This document shows positions 1-7,968 of a stretch of DNA of 37,270 nt, piece after piece. The stretch covers positions 1-37,270 of the forward strand of contig CAYVMD010000019.1 of NCBI GenBank assembly GCA_964452465.1, written 5' to 3'. Below the pieces are notes generated by a model that did not search any database, was not told the origin of the DNA, and saw nothing but the letters and a program-made list of their open reading frames with translations. Origin of the DNA: CAYVMD01 sp964452465. GTDB taxonomy: Bacteria > Armatimonadota > JACIXR01. Made by a program: the position numbers and the translations under genes. Within the stretch, counting starts at the first letter, position 1; every line of letters starts with the position of its first letter.

Positions 1-314
1 TGCGACTTCCCTTTTCGCGAGTAGGTTGGACTATCAATTTTAGGAAGGAAGCACAACCTCTTGCAAAATCTTCTCTCATTCTCCATAATATACTTAGATT
101 CCATACCATTAAATGACGGGAATGATAGACTAAATGACGGAAATAATAGACAAAACACCTCGGGATATTTGCAGATGGACGAGTACGCTATCTATAAACT
201 TACCAATACTTGGGAGATCCTTTTCCTCACAATTGCTAATCAGGGGTGGTCTTAAGGAGGAAATAGCAGATTAATTAGGCAGCGAAATTATTGGAATGAC
301 GGAGGAAATCATAA
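1..314. other. AT-rich leader with no confident gene
   Basis: I see no convincing gene here. An open frame on the plus strand runs from about 25 to 255 (a TTG at 61 would give 64 codons), but it has no ribosome site at its start and matches nothing I recognise. A 21-bp tandem repeat lies at 111-152. A strong AAGGAGG at 254-260 is not followed by a usable start codon, so it may be a relic. The GGAGG at 301-305 serves the methyltransferase start at 315. Confidence 0.6.
111..152 (+). repeat. Two-copy 21-bp tandem repeat upstream of the methyltransferase
   Basis: Positions 111-131 and 132-152 are two adjacent 21-bp units that differ at 3 of 21 positions; each begins AAATGACGG and ends AATAGAC or GATAGAC. 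A further ATGACGG occurs near 296, just before the ribosome site of the gene at 315. The unit length is a multiple of three, so in the plus frame it reads as a repeated heptapeptide (LNDGNDR/LNDGNNR). It could be a regulatory iteron, an operator pair or a chance coding repeat; the sequence does not decide. Confidence 0.75.
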
Positions 315-1439
315 ATGAAACGTAAACAACTAACATTTGAAGATTTAGAATCTGCACCTTTTACGAGCAGTACCATCATTTTGAATAAAGAAAAATTAAC
401 CCAATTTTTATCAGAGATTATCTCCTCGAACGACTCGCATCTTTTGAAAAATAAAGTACAAAAACTCAAGGACATCATAATTTCTCCGAAGAATGACGAA
501 GAAGGGATGCTAAATATTGACCTTAACGGAGACACGATTTGCTTAGATAAAGACACTCTGATTTCCAAGTTAGAACAGATCAGAAAAGCGCAAACGCTCG
601 AAAAAGCGAAGTATCATCTCGAAAGATTAAGGGATAAGATAAAGGAGATTAAGACTAGCAAAATTAACGATATAGATCTTTCTCGTTGGAAGGAATATAA
701 CGAGATTATTACCGATAGTCTGTGGATTTTTGATAAAAGGGATACTTCTGGTGCTCATCTGGGTTGGTATTGGGGAAACTTCATACCCCAAATTCCTCAC
801 CAAATGATGTTAAGATATACCAAAAAGGGAGATTGGGTTTTAGATACTTTTGTAGGGAGCGGAACCACTTTAATAGAATGCCGAAGGCTAGGCAGGAATG
901 GTATCGGAATAGAACTAAATCCGGAGGTCGCAGAGAAGGCAAGGCAACTCATTGCTCTTGAACAAAACCCGTACAAAGTAATTTCCGAGGTCATCGTAGG
1001 AGACAGTAGAACTATAAATATAAAAGCCATTCTTGAAAAATACGGCATAAGCCAGGTCCAACTTCTTATTATGCATCCGCCATATCATGACATAATTAAG
1101 TTTTCGAAAGATAGTAGAGATCTTTCAAATGCAAGGAGTGTAGAAGAATTTTTAAAGATGTTTGGAGAAGTGGTAGATAATACTTTGCCTTATTTAGAAA
1201 AAGAAAGATATCTCGCCCTTGTAATTGGTGATAAATACTCTAAAGGAGAATGGATTCCTCTGGGGTTTTATTGCATGAATGAAGTGTTGAAAAGAGGTTG
1301 CTTGTTGAAAAGTATAGTTGTCAAAAATTTCGAAGAAACAAGAGGGAAAAGAAACCAAAGGCAACTTTGGAGATACAGGGCATTAATCGGTGGATTTTAT
1401 GTATTTAAACACGAATACATCATGATCTTTAGAAAATAA
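315..1439 (+). CDS. DNA methyltransferase (N4-cytosine/N6-adenine type), RM-associated
   Basis: A 374-residue AdoMet-dependent DNA methyltransferase that probably transfers a methyl group to an exocyclic amino group of cytosine or adenine. The AdoMet-binding motif I is VLDTFVGSGTT at residues 175-185, with the acidic strand-2 residue E200. Motif IV is HPPY at 254-257, where (D/N/S)PPY is usual. Motif I precedes motif IV. Residues 1-110 are a Lys/Glu-rich helical extension with no motif I recognise. The start at 315 is backed by GGAGG nine bases upstream. The next gene starts 9 bp after the stop and encodes a nuclease, so the pair looks like a restriction-modification module. Base composition is clearly more AT-rich than the rest of the window, which suggests transfer. 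Target specificity cannot be read from the sequence. Confidence 0.85.
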   Translation: MKRKQLTFEDLESAPFTSSTIILNKEKLTQFLSEIISSNDSHLLKNKVQKLKDIIISPKNDEEGMLNIDLNGDTICLDKDTLISKLEQIRKAQTLEKAKYHLERLRDKIKEIKTSKINDIDLSRWKEYNEIITDSLWIFDKRDTSGAHLGWYWGNFIPQIPHQMMLRYTKKGDWVLDTFVGSGTTLIECRRLGRNGIGIELNPEVAEKARQLIALEQNPYKVISEVIVGDSRTINIKAILEKYGISQVQLLIMHPPYHDIIKFSKDSRDLSNARSVEEFLKMFGEVVDNTLPYLEKERYLALVIGDKYSKGEWIPLGFYCMNEVLKRGCLLKSIVVKNFEETRGKRNQRQLWRYRALIGGFYVFKHEYIMIFRK

Positions 1440-1448
1440 CCAAGAAGC

Positions 1449-2543
1449 ATGAAAACGCATGTTTTCATAGTAAACGACAACACATTCCAAAGCCATCTGC
1501 GATATTTATTCGCAGGCACAGGTGCAAAGGATAGAGACGAAGATATTTCATTGCTAGCCGATATAAGTAGAGTTCGACCTGGGGATTTTGTTCTCTTTTA
1601 TATAGAGGCCACGACAAAAGTAAAAGGTGGCTTTTATGGAATATTTACTATTGCTGATCAACACCCTTTAGTCTTCCATACTCCTGGTAAGGAAGGACTT
1701 CAACCCAATTTGGGGAAAAAACTTATTTATCGAACACTCATTGAGCCCTACGAAGTCTATCCCGAAGGTGTGCCAGAGTGGGAAGCGTTAGATAAGCTAC
1801 CTCTATATGCAACAGAGATCCAATGGAGTTTGATTTATAGAAAGCTGAAAGGAAAAAGGGGTTGCACTCCGCTACTACCCTGGGAAGCACAAAGGTTGAT
1901 GGATATGATAAGAAATGAAAACGAGGGAAAACCAATTGCAAACAATCAGTTTGCTGGTGGTTTTGATTGGGATATAGGTAATAGAAAAATAGTGGTAACT
2001 CAAAATCGGCGGGCTTACCCTTATCCACGGACTTTCAATTTTAATTTATTAACGAGAATTTATAAGCTACAAAACTTAAAAAGGGCATACGAATCCTATC
2101 TCCAATTATATTTTACCCAGAATATCGGGGTTGATGCTGGGTTAAACCCTATAGTTGGAGATGATCTAATCTGGTTTGGCAACGAAGTTGCTTGCGGGGT
2201 TGGAATGCAAAAAATAGATATCCTCACTATTTGCCAAAATGGTGGGAGAAAGGAGTACAGATTAATAGAATTAAAGGACGAACCCGTGCAGCCACAAGTC
2301 GTTGAACAGATAGAGTATTATGTAAATTGGGCAAGTCAGGATTCCGGTAGACACTTGGAAGGTGCCTTCAGTTGGAATATACAACCAATAATTGTGGCAC
2401 CACCCCACAATCCGAGTAATTGGCACAAAGTTATTGATGCCTTTCGAAATTACAATGATAAACGTCTCTCCCTACCTATCCTTTATTTCGAATTCGATAT
2501 CCATTGTGGAGGGAAAATAGTTTTCGAACAAAAAGATTATTAG
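1449..2543 (+). CDS. Putative restriction endonuclease: PUA/EVE-like domain plus PD-(D/E)xK nuclease (NucS/DUF91-like)
   Basis: A 364-residue protein with two recognisable parts. Residues 1-115 have an EVE/PUA-like look (start THVFIVND, then VRPGDFVLFYI at 42-52 and GGFYGIFTIA at 60-69); such folds often read modified bases or RNA. Residues 205-300 carry a PD-(D/E)xK signature with D257 (KIDILT), E274 and K276 (IELK), and the helix QVVEQIEYYV, as in NucS/DUF91-type nucleases. The domain order suggests a reader attached to a cutter. It follows the methyltransferase by 9 bp and was presumably co-transferred with it. No strong ribosome site precedes the ATG (only AAGAAG), so translational coupling is plausible. 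Assignment as the partner endonuclease is inference from motifs and neighbourhood. Confidence 0.72.
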   Translation: MKTHVFIVNDNTFQSHLRYLFAGTGAKDRDEDISLLADISRVRPGDFVLFYIEATTKVKGGFYGIFTIADQHPLVFHTPGKEGLQPNLGKKLIYRTLIEPYEVYPEGVPEWEALDKLPLYATEIQWSLIYRKLKGKRGCTPLLPWEAQRLMDMIRNENEGKPIANNQFAGGFDWDIGNRKIVVTQNRRAYPYPRTFNFNLLTRIYKLQNLKRAYESYLQLYFTQNIGVDAGLNPIVGDDLIWFGNEVACGVGMQKIDILTICQNGGRKEYRLIELKDEPVQPQVVEQIEYYVNWASQDSGRHLEGAFSWNIQPIIVAPPHNPSNWHKVIDAFRNYNDKRLSLPILYFEFDIHCGGKIVFEQKDY

Positions 2544-2658
2544 GGGATAACAAATGCTACTTCATACAACACACAGGGAGTGATAGTTTGTTTCAATCCC
2601 TATGTTCAATAAGCAAGACAATCTCGAACTCGTTCCTAAAGGTGTCTACCCTTTGATT

Positions 2659-2734
2659 TGGCTCCGGGGGCAGGACTCGAACCTGCAGCCTACTGGTTAA
2701 CAGCCAGCCGCTCTGCCCGTTGAGCTACCCCGGA
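2659..2734 (-). tRNA. tRNA-Asn (GTT), CCA encoded
   Basis: The minus strand folds as a full cloverleaf. The 7-bp acceptor TCCGGGG pairs with CCCCGGA, the D-stem is GCTC/GAGC, the anticodon stem is GCTGG/CCAGT with loop CTGTTAA (anticodon GTT), and the T-arm is GCAGG-TTCGAGT-CCTGC. The discriminator is G, followed by an encoded CCA at 2661-2659. A sigma70-like promoter lies just upstream. Its 3' end faces the AT-rich restriction module. Confidence 0.97.
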
Positions 2735-2745
2735 ATTCATTATTA

Positions 2746-2773
2746 ATTATACGCCTTCTCTCCCCTAAGTCAA
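2746..2773 (-). promoter_or_regulatory. Promoter of tRNA-Asn
   Basis: On the minus strand, TTGACT (2773-2768) is followed by a 16-bp spacer and a perfect TATAAT (2751-2746). The expected transcription start near 2739 is about five bases before the mature tRNA 5' end at 2734. Confidence 0.8.
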
Positions 2774-2806
2774 ATGAAAATTAACCCTATCCCCTACCCT
2801 TCCCCT

Positions 2807-3838
2807 TCACACCCCTATCATCCCGTTTATCACCGGCCAGGAGAGATCCGCATAGAAGCGATGCCCACCCGGACCAACTATCAACTTTACCCTCTCAGGA
2901 TAGCCCGCTCGCTCGTATATCATCCTCGCCTTCTCATACGCCTTCCTTACCCCCTCTATGGGAAAGATGGGGTCCTCCTGACCCGCTACGATGACAAAGG
3001 GACGAGGCGCTATCAGCCCCGCTAAATCCTCCTCCCCAAAATACAAAAGGGCACGAGGGATGTAGTTGTCCGCACAATGATAGATCGTCATTATCGAGTC
3101 CTCATAGGTGCAAAAGGCGCAGATCACCACCGCCAACCTTATTCTCCGCTCCAAACAGGAGGCATAGAAGGTTATCGTTCCTCCCCCCGATTCCCCCATA
3201 CAGCCTATCCTCCTCCTGTCGACGAAAGGCAACTGGTATAAAAGATCAATGCCTCGCATGACATCCGCCACCCTCTCCGCTATGAGGGTGTGCCCCAGCA
3301 TCAGGGCATGCATCGCCGCATCGTGACAGGTATGGCTGGAGCGCATCTCCTGCAACCTCTCCTGCCTCTCCCCAAAACATCTCTGCTCTATAGCCAGGGC
3401 AACATAGCCGTTCCTCACCGCCTGGATGGCGAAATCCCTATCGTTGGCTATGTTCTCCCTATCCTCATCGTTGTAAGCCCTGCCTATGGATATATGGGCG
3501 CCAGGGCTATGCCCCTGCAGGCAGATCATAGCGGGATGCTTGGGTCGCTCATCCTTGGGGACCAAAAGATAGGCAGGGACGAGCACATCTGGGGTGTTGT
3601 AGAAGGCTATCTTCTTGAGTGAATAGTCGGGGTGTTCCTCCTCTTCCAGGACCTTGTAATCTACGGATCCCTCGTCCTTGTAGATTGGTCCCAGGAGCGC
3701 CCTCAGCCTTCTCCTCAATCTCGCCCTCCAACGGGGGAAATCCACCTCCGGAGTATAGGCGAGCGCCTTCGGCGCTCGCCCCATCAAACTCATGTGAAAA
3801 TAGGAAGGGGATAACTTCTTCTTCTCCTCATCTAACAT
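2807..3838 (-). CDS. Alpha/beta hydrolase, acetyl-xylan-esterase/Abhydrolase_7-like
   Basis: A 343-residue serine hydrolase with no signal peptide. The nucleophile elbow is GESGGG with S217, the oxyanion-side strand is ICLQGHSPG (105-113), and the probable acid and base are D289 (GQEDPIFP) and H326 (GPGGHRFY). This layout matches the large acetyl-xylan-esterase-like/Abhydrolase_7 group, often annotated as dienelactone hydrolases or esterases; the substrate is unknown. AAGGAGG stands nine bases before the ATG. It is the last gene of the minus-strand run and follows the STN-like protein by 21 bp. Removal of acyl groups from plant-type glycans would suit the nearby glycosidase, but that is inference. 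Confidence 0.8.
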   Translation of the reverse strand: MLDEEKKKLSPSYFHMSLMGRAPKALAYTPEVDFPRWRARLRRRLRALLGPIYKDEGSVDYKVLEEEEHPDYSLKKIAFYNTPDVLVPAYLLVPKDERPKHPAMICLQGHSPGAHISIGRAYNDEDRENIANDRDFAIQAVRNGYVALAIEQRCFGERQERLQEMRSSHTCHDAAMHALMLGHTLIAERVADVMRGIDLLYQLPFVDRRRIGCMGESGGGTITFYASCLERRIRLAVVICAFCTYEDSIMTIYHCADNYIPRALLYFGEEDLAGLIAPRPFVIVAGQEDPIFPIEGVRKAYEKARMIYERAGYPERVKLIVGPGGHRFYADLSWPVINGMIGV

Positions 3839-3859
3839 CCTTTAATTCCTCCTTCGCTC

Positions 3860-4798
3860 TTAGGGAAGATAATAACCCTCCAAGGGTGAAAGCGCATCCT
3901 CCCAGGGCTTCAATTGCCTCCTCTGCTCGGGGGGAAGCCGGAAATATGCCCTCACCCCCGCCTCGAAGAGGGGACCCACTAACCCCACTACTTCCCTCTG
4001 CCTCTCCGGTGGAAGGGAGAGGAACCAACCCACCCCATTGGTGAGGAAATCCGCCACCCTCTGAATGATTTGGCTCCGCTGATCATCGGGCAGGGAGAAG
4101 AGCCTATCGAATAAACCGCTCATTATGTTCACCCTATCCTCCAGAGGAAGTTGCCCGAAATACTGCAAGCCCTCGATTATCACCCTACCCCCCTCGCCAG
4201 CGCCTCCCTGCCCTTCCCCTCCCACTAACGAGGAGAGATCCATGCCCTCGAATAAGGAGGTCAGATCCAGGGTTATCTCCGTCTTGGCTATGAGGTAGAC
4301 CTCCTTCCAGTAGACATTCGCCATGGAGCAGAGCCTATCCAGCACCTGCTCCAACCGCAGGTTTTTCACCCTCAAAGGTCCCACCTTCGCCTCGATGCGG
4401 GGAGATACCAGGATGGGAACGCCTCCCGCCTTCTCCAACTCCTTCAAAGCATCCTTAAACGGCGTTCCCTCCTTTATATCCAATGTGACCCTTGGACCTT
4501 CGAACCTCGTCTTCCTCTCTGTCTTTTCCTCCGTCACGAGATATCCCTTAGCCCACCTTGCCGAAACCTGGGAGGTCAAAGAATCCAGCACATCAGGTAG
4601 GAGCGCCTTTCTCACATTCAAGGAGACCTTGCCTCTGATCGGCTGGAGGACCAATATCTCCGCCTTGGAGAGCCTCTGCACTTCCCTGATCACCGTCATG
4701 AACTCCTCGTCGGTGACGCTGAGCGTCACCGGATAATAGGTCCTCGCCATCCCCAAGAGGGGAAGCACCAAGGAAATCAAAACAAGCGTTCTCTTCAT
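3860..4798 (-). CDS. Secreted STN-like protein with C-terminal LPPExR repeats
   Basis: A 312-residue exported protein of unknown function. Residues 1-18 form a signal peptide. Two similar alpha/beta segments follow, about 24-92 and 103-172, each with the pattern of secretin/TonB short N-terminal (STN) domains: a hydrophobic strand, a helix such as FKDALKELEKA, and strands ending in a YLV or YLI strand. A Gly-rich linker (192-204) leads to a helical tail with four spaced motifs, QLPLEDR, SLPDDQR, SLPPERQ and RLPPEQR, near residues 216, 235, 261 and 287. The ATG is preceded by AAAGGAGGTG. Upstream is the YfhO-like gene, whose stop codon overlaps a likely -10 box for this gene. It lacks the secretin core, so it is not a secretin. 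Confidence 0.7.
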   Translation of the reverse strand: MKRTLVLISLVLPLLGMARTYYPVTLSVTDEEFMTVIREVQRLSKAEILVLQPIRGKVSLNVRKALLPDVLDSLTSQVSARWAKGYLVTEEKTERKTRFEGPRVTLDIKEGTPFKDALKELEKAGGVPILVSPRIEAKVGPLRVKNLRLEQVLDRLCSMANVYWKEVYLIAKTEITLDLTSLFEGMDLSSLVGGEGQGGAGEGGRVIIEGLQYFGQLPLEDRVNIMSGLFDRLFSLPDDQRSQIIQRVADFLTNGVGWFLSLPPERQREVVGLVGPLFEAGVRAYFRLPPEQRRQLKPWEDALSPLEGYYLP

Positions 4799-4821
4799 AT
4801 TTCCACCTCCTTTGCAATTAG

Positions 4822-4850
4822 ATTATAACCTAACCTTTTTAGTTTCTCCA
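4822..4850 (-). promoter_or_regulatory. Possible internal promoter for the STN-like gene
   Basis: On the minus strand, TGGAGA (4850-4845, four of six matches to TTGACA) is followed by a 17-bp spacer and TATAAT (4827-4822). The -10 box overlaps the stop codon of the upstream YfhO-like gene, so the last two genes of the run could be expressed separately. Confidence 0.5.
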
Positions 4851-7003
4851 TCTCCAGAAAAAATCAATATAAATAGCAGAAAGATGGAAAGAAAAGAGAG
4901 ATAGCCTCCTACCTTATAGGAAGTGGGCAGGAAGAGGAAATCGACCCGATGCCTCCCCACCGGCACCTCCACGCTTCGAAAGACAAGGTAGGGATATATC
5001 TCCACCCTTCTCCCATCCAGAAAAGCCCTCCAACCAGGATAAAGGGTATCCCTGAGGATAAGCAACCCTCCCTTCCCCTCCACCTCGCACTCCACCCCAT
5101 TGGGAGAATCCCTCACTATCCTCGCCCTCCCCTCCCCCACCAGGCTTACCCTTTCTCCTTCCTGGAAGAGATAGACCTTCGTCCCCCCTCCCCTTATAAG
5201 TTGGAGATGTTTAGCATCCAAAAACAAAGGAGAGAGGACATATCTAACTCCCAAGGTCTCCAGTGTTTCCCGCCTCAAGGAGGAAGGGAGGAGCATGTTG
5301 CCGTTCTCGGGTGGGGCGGTATCCTTTCCCTCCAGGGAATCCAGAAAGGATTTGTAGGCGAGGGGGAAGAAACTATCGTAGCCCCCCACATCGAGGAGCC
5401 CGTGGACCATGGCAGTGTTAGGGGGGAGGCAAGCGGGGGGATATCTCACGAGCGACCAGCGAGGAGTGAGGGAAAGCACCCTCCCCCGGGGATCCCGCAA
5501 ACTTTGAAGGAAGGGAAGTGGAGGGAAGAGCTTCTCCCTTGGGGAGAAGTAGAGGTTACGAACCGCAAAGGGAACAAGGTCGAAGAGGAGCAGGATGAGG
5601 AGGAGATGGGGAAGGAATTTGGGCTTAAAGCGGAGGAGAAGGAGGAAGAGGGAGATGACCAGGAACGCCTTAACGAGGTCGAAATAGGGGAAGGAGGGGG
5701 AGACACCCCTTATATAGGCTAAGGTTTGGTTGGGAGGGATAGAGAGGGAGAAGAAAGCAATGAGAAGGAGGAGGAGGGAGAGATAGAGTAGGCGTTTGGG
5801 GAGGGCATGGGGTTTTATGAGGTTATCAGCTCCCAGGCCTGCTAAGATGGCGAGGGATAAGGAGAAAAGGCTTATGAGGCGGGCGGGGGAGCCCGTCCTG
5901 CTCCAGGCGGGGACGAGGAAATAGAAGGGGATGTTGAGAGGGGTGCCGATAACAAGGAGGAGGGAAAGGATGGCGAGGATGAGGAAAGGTAAGCAGCGTT
6001 TATCCCTTATATTGAGGAAAGGCAAGAAGAGGAGGGGAAGGACTCCCATGTAGAGGCAGTATTCCATAAATTCTCCCTCCCCCCAATAATTATTGCTCGC
6101 GGGATTGCCGAAGAAATTAGGGAGGAGGAGGGTGAGGAGCCTCTGGGGAGGAAGGGAGCGAGAGATGTAGGCGTTGTAGGACTGCCAGGAGACTGCCTCC
6201 GTTCTATGAGCAAGGCGGGATAGTTCCAGGGTAGGTAGGAGGTGTATCCCTCCTAACGCCAAGCCGAAGAACAGGGCAAACAAGGGGGCAAGGACCCCCA
6301 GGAGCGATACCCTTCCTTCCAGGGGTATCCTCAGGAGGAGGTAAAGCAGAAGGGAAAAGAGGAAATAGAGGAAAAACTGAGGATGTCCTCCCAGAAGGCT
6401 CAGCGCGGTGGAGAGGGCGAGCAACAGGAAGGACCTCTTGAGTTTGCCGTCGAACGCTTCCTCAACGCCGAGGAGGGCAAGGGGAAGCCAGACGAAGGAG
6501 GAGATGACGGTGGGTAGGGCAAGCCAAGCAGTAACGAACCCGCTGAGCATGAAGGTGGTCCCACCTATTATCCCCGCCCACTCGCTCGCCCCCAACCTCC
6601 TTAGAAGGAGGTAAGTGAAAAAGCCCGCTAAAGCGAGGTGGAGGATGGCGTTTATCCCGAAGAAAAGCGAAGGAGGGAAGATGAGGAGTAGCCAATTAAA
6701 GGGGTAGAAGACGGCGGATTGTCCGTTAGCTAAGAAGGGTGCACCAGAGAATTGATAGGGGTTCCAAAGGGGGATTATGCCTTGCCTCAGAGAGGAGGCG
6801 AGATAATGCCGCCAGGGATAGAATTGAGCGAGGCTATCCCAAAGGAGGGGGTTCCATTGGAGTTCCTTCCCCTCTCCCACTTCCCTCCAGGGGAGAAAAT
6901 GGAAGAGCATATCGGCGGGGAGGAAGGCATAGCCAAGGAAGGTTTTGAACATGAGAAGAAGGGCGAGGAGTAAGAAGAGGAAGGGAAGGCTCCTGCCCTT
7001 CAT
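4823..7003 (-). CDS. YfhO-like polytopic membrane protein (GT-C-type)
   Basis: A 726-residue integral membrane protein. Residues 1-24 form the first membrane helix, followed by FLPWREVG and an early loop containing WDSLAQFYPWRHYL, typical of YfhO/GT-C glycosyltransferase-like proteins. Roughly a dozen hydrophobic segments follow up to about residue 475. A soluble, mostly beta region (about 490-690) includes VGGYDSFFPLAYKSFL and LYPGWRAFLDG, and one last helix lies near the C-terminus. YfhO relatives are linked to glycosylation of teichoic or surface polymers, but the role here is unproven. It starts 4 bp after the stop of the small DMT-type protein, so the two are co-transcribed. The coding strand is strongly pyrimidine-rich because of Leu and Phe codons, which leaves long stop-free antisense frames. 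Confidence 0.82.
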   Translation of the reverse strand: MKGRSLPFLFLLLALLLMFKTFLGYAFLPADMLFHFLPWREVGEGKELQWNPLLWDSLAQFYPWRHYLASSLRQGIIPLWNPYQFSGAPFLANGQSAVFYPFNWLLLIFPPSLFFGINAILHLALAGFFTYLLLRRLGASEWAGIIGGTTFMLSGFVTAWLALPTVISSFVWLPLALLGVEEAFDGKLKRSFLLLALSTALSLLGGHPQFFLYFLFSLLLYLLLRIPLEGRVSLLGVLAPLFALFFGLALGGIHLLPTLELSRLAHRTEAVSWQSYNAYISRSLPPQRLLTLLLPNFFGNPASNNYWGEGEFMEYCLYMGVLPLLFLPFLNIRDKRCLPFLILAILSLLLVIGTPLNIPFYFLVPAWSRTGSPARLISLFSLSLAILAGLGADNLIKPHALPKRLLYLSLLLLLIAFFSLSIPPNQTLAYIRGVSPSFPYFDLVKAFLVISLFLLLLRFKPKFLPHLLLILLLFDLVPFAVRNLYFSPREKLFPPLPFLQSLRDPRGRVLSLTPRWSLVRYPPACLPPNTAMVHGLLDVGGYDSFFPLAYKSFLDSLEGKDTAPPENGNMLLPSSLRRETLETLGVRYVLSPLFLDAKHLQLIRGGGTKVYLFQEGERVSLVGEGRARIVRDSPNGVECEVEGKGGLLILRDTLYPGWRAFLDGRRVEIYPYLVFRSVEVPVGRHRVDFLFLPTSYKVGGYLSFLSIFLLFILIFSGDGETKKVRL

Positions 7004-7007
7004 CCCC

Positions 7008-7370
7008 TCAACTGAAGGAGACCAGGATGACCCCCAGACAGATGAGGAATACCCCCAGGAGACGAAGGGCTCCTATGGGATCGCCGAAGAGCAAGTGGGA
7101 GAAGAGGACGATGAAGGCGAAGTTCAGGCTGACGAAGGGATAAACATAGGAGAGGTCCGCACGGGAGAGAGAAATTAGCCAGAAGAGACTGGAGATGGCA
7201 TAGAGGGCAAGACCGAGGAGCACCCAGGGAGTGAATAGAGTTTGTAGCAAACGCATATCCAGCCCCTCCAATTTTCCTCCCATCCTCACCCCCCATTTCA
7301 AGCTCAATTGCCCCACTATCCCTAAAAGCAAGGCTAAAGAGAGAGCGAGCCAGAAGGGCATCCCTTTCAT
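7008..7370 (-). CDS. Small 4-TM DMT-superfamily (EamA/SMR-like) membrane protein
   Basis: A 120-residue protein made of four hydrophobic helices (about 6-25, 43-66, 70-92 and 98-119). It has GQLSLKWG near the end of helix 1 and ADLSYVYPFVSLNFAFIVL in the middle, as in half-size DMT transporters such as ArnE/ArnF or SMR proteins. These act as dimers or pair with a lipid-linked sugar pathway. The start at 7370 is supported by AAAGGAG eight bases upstream; a different-frame ATG at 7377 is too close to that site. It lies between lepB and the YfhO-like gene, which suggests a role in envelope sugar or lipid transport (inference). Confidence 0.72.
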   Translation of the reverse strand: MKGMPFWLALSLALLLGIVGQLSLKWGVRMGGKLEGLDMRLLQTLFTPWVLLGLALYAISSLFWLISLSRADLSYVYPFVSLNFAFIVLFSHLLFGDPIGALRLLGVFLICLGVILVSFS

Positions 7371-7387
7371 CCTTCATTCTCCTTTCC

Positions 7388-7930
7388 TCAATAAAAACGT
7401 CTAATCCTCTTCGGTGGCCAAATTATGGCAACCGCAACTCCCTTCACTAAGGTTCTATCCACAGGACCATAGTCGGAGGAATCCATGCTGTTATTTCTAT
7501 TATCGCCCAATACGAAGATTTTCCCGGGAGGGACATAGATGGGGAACAGGGTATAGAGAGGCATTTCCTGAAGATAGGGCTCGTTGAGAGGTTGTCCATT
7601 AACATAAACCCTACCCCTCAACACCGCCACCCAACTATCTCCCGTGGCGATGACCCTTTTCACCACCGTTTCCCCTTTGCTAATCGGGTCCTCCAGGACC
7701 ACTATCTCCCCAATGTTCAATCTACTGTTAGGGGGAATCCTTTGCACCAAAAGCCTGTCACCAGGGAGAAGGGTGGGTTCCATGGAAGCCATCTCCACGA
7801 TCGCTGTGAAGAAAAAGTATTTCCTTATTAGCAGCCCTGTGATCAGCCCCGCTAAGATAACCAGTAAGGCGACCAGCGACCTTCTTCTCTTCCTTGGCTG
7901 AGCGGGGTAAACGATCTCCGGACTTTCCAT
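7388..7930 (-). CDS. lepB: Signal peptidase I
   Basis: A 180-residue membrane-anchored serine/lysine protease that removes signal peptides from exported proteins. One anchor helix lies at about 19-35. The catalytic serine is S49 in MASMEPTL, the general-base lysine is K91 in VVKRVIA, and the conserved box GDNRNNSMDSSDYG is near residues 142-155. The length is typical of short bacterial type I enzymes with a single anchor. It starts 38 bp after htpX and is followed after 17 bp by the small DMT protein. The ribosome site is weak (AGCAGGGGG directly before ATG). Substrates encoded in this window would include the glycosidase, the STN-like protein and the FAD proteins. Confidence 0.95.
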   Translation of the reverse strand: MESPEIVYPAQPRKRRRSLVALLVILAGLITGLLIRKYFFFTAIVEMASMEPTLLPGDRLLVQRIPPNSRLNIGEIVVLEDPISKGETVVKRVIATGDSWVAVLRGRVYVNGQPLNEPYLQEMPLYTLFPIYVPPGKIFVLGDNRNNSMDSSDYGPVDRTLVKGVAVAIIWPPKRIRRFY

Positions 7931-7968
7931 CCCCCTGCTGGCGAAGGGCTAAAGGCGAAAAAGGAAGG

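Noticed and set aside
61..255. Small gene of 64 codons from TTG 61
   Set aside because: It has no ribosome site, no family resemblance and a low-complexity heptapeptide repeat that follows the DNA repeat; I treat it as non-coding.
2586..2626. CRISPR-repeat-like GTTTCAATCCCTAT near 2588
   Set aside because: It recalls the start of some thermophile CRISPR repeats, but there is only one copy, no second repeat at spacer distance and no cas gene in the window.
2635..2658. Terminator hairpin after tRNA-Asn (AAAGG-GTAGACA-CCTTT)
   Set aside because: The stem is only 5 bp and is AT-rich, with no T-run after it on the minus strand.
4949..5722. 257-codon open frame on the plus strand inside the YfhO-like gene
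   Set aside because: It is antisense to a clear membrane-protein gene. The opposite strand is pyrimidine-rich from Leu and Phe codons, which removes stops from the antisense frame. The product has no recognisable pattern.
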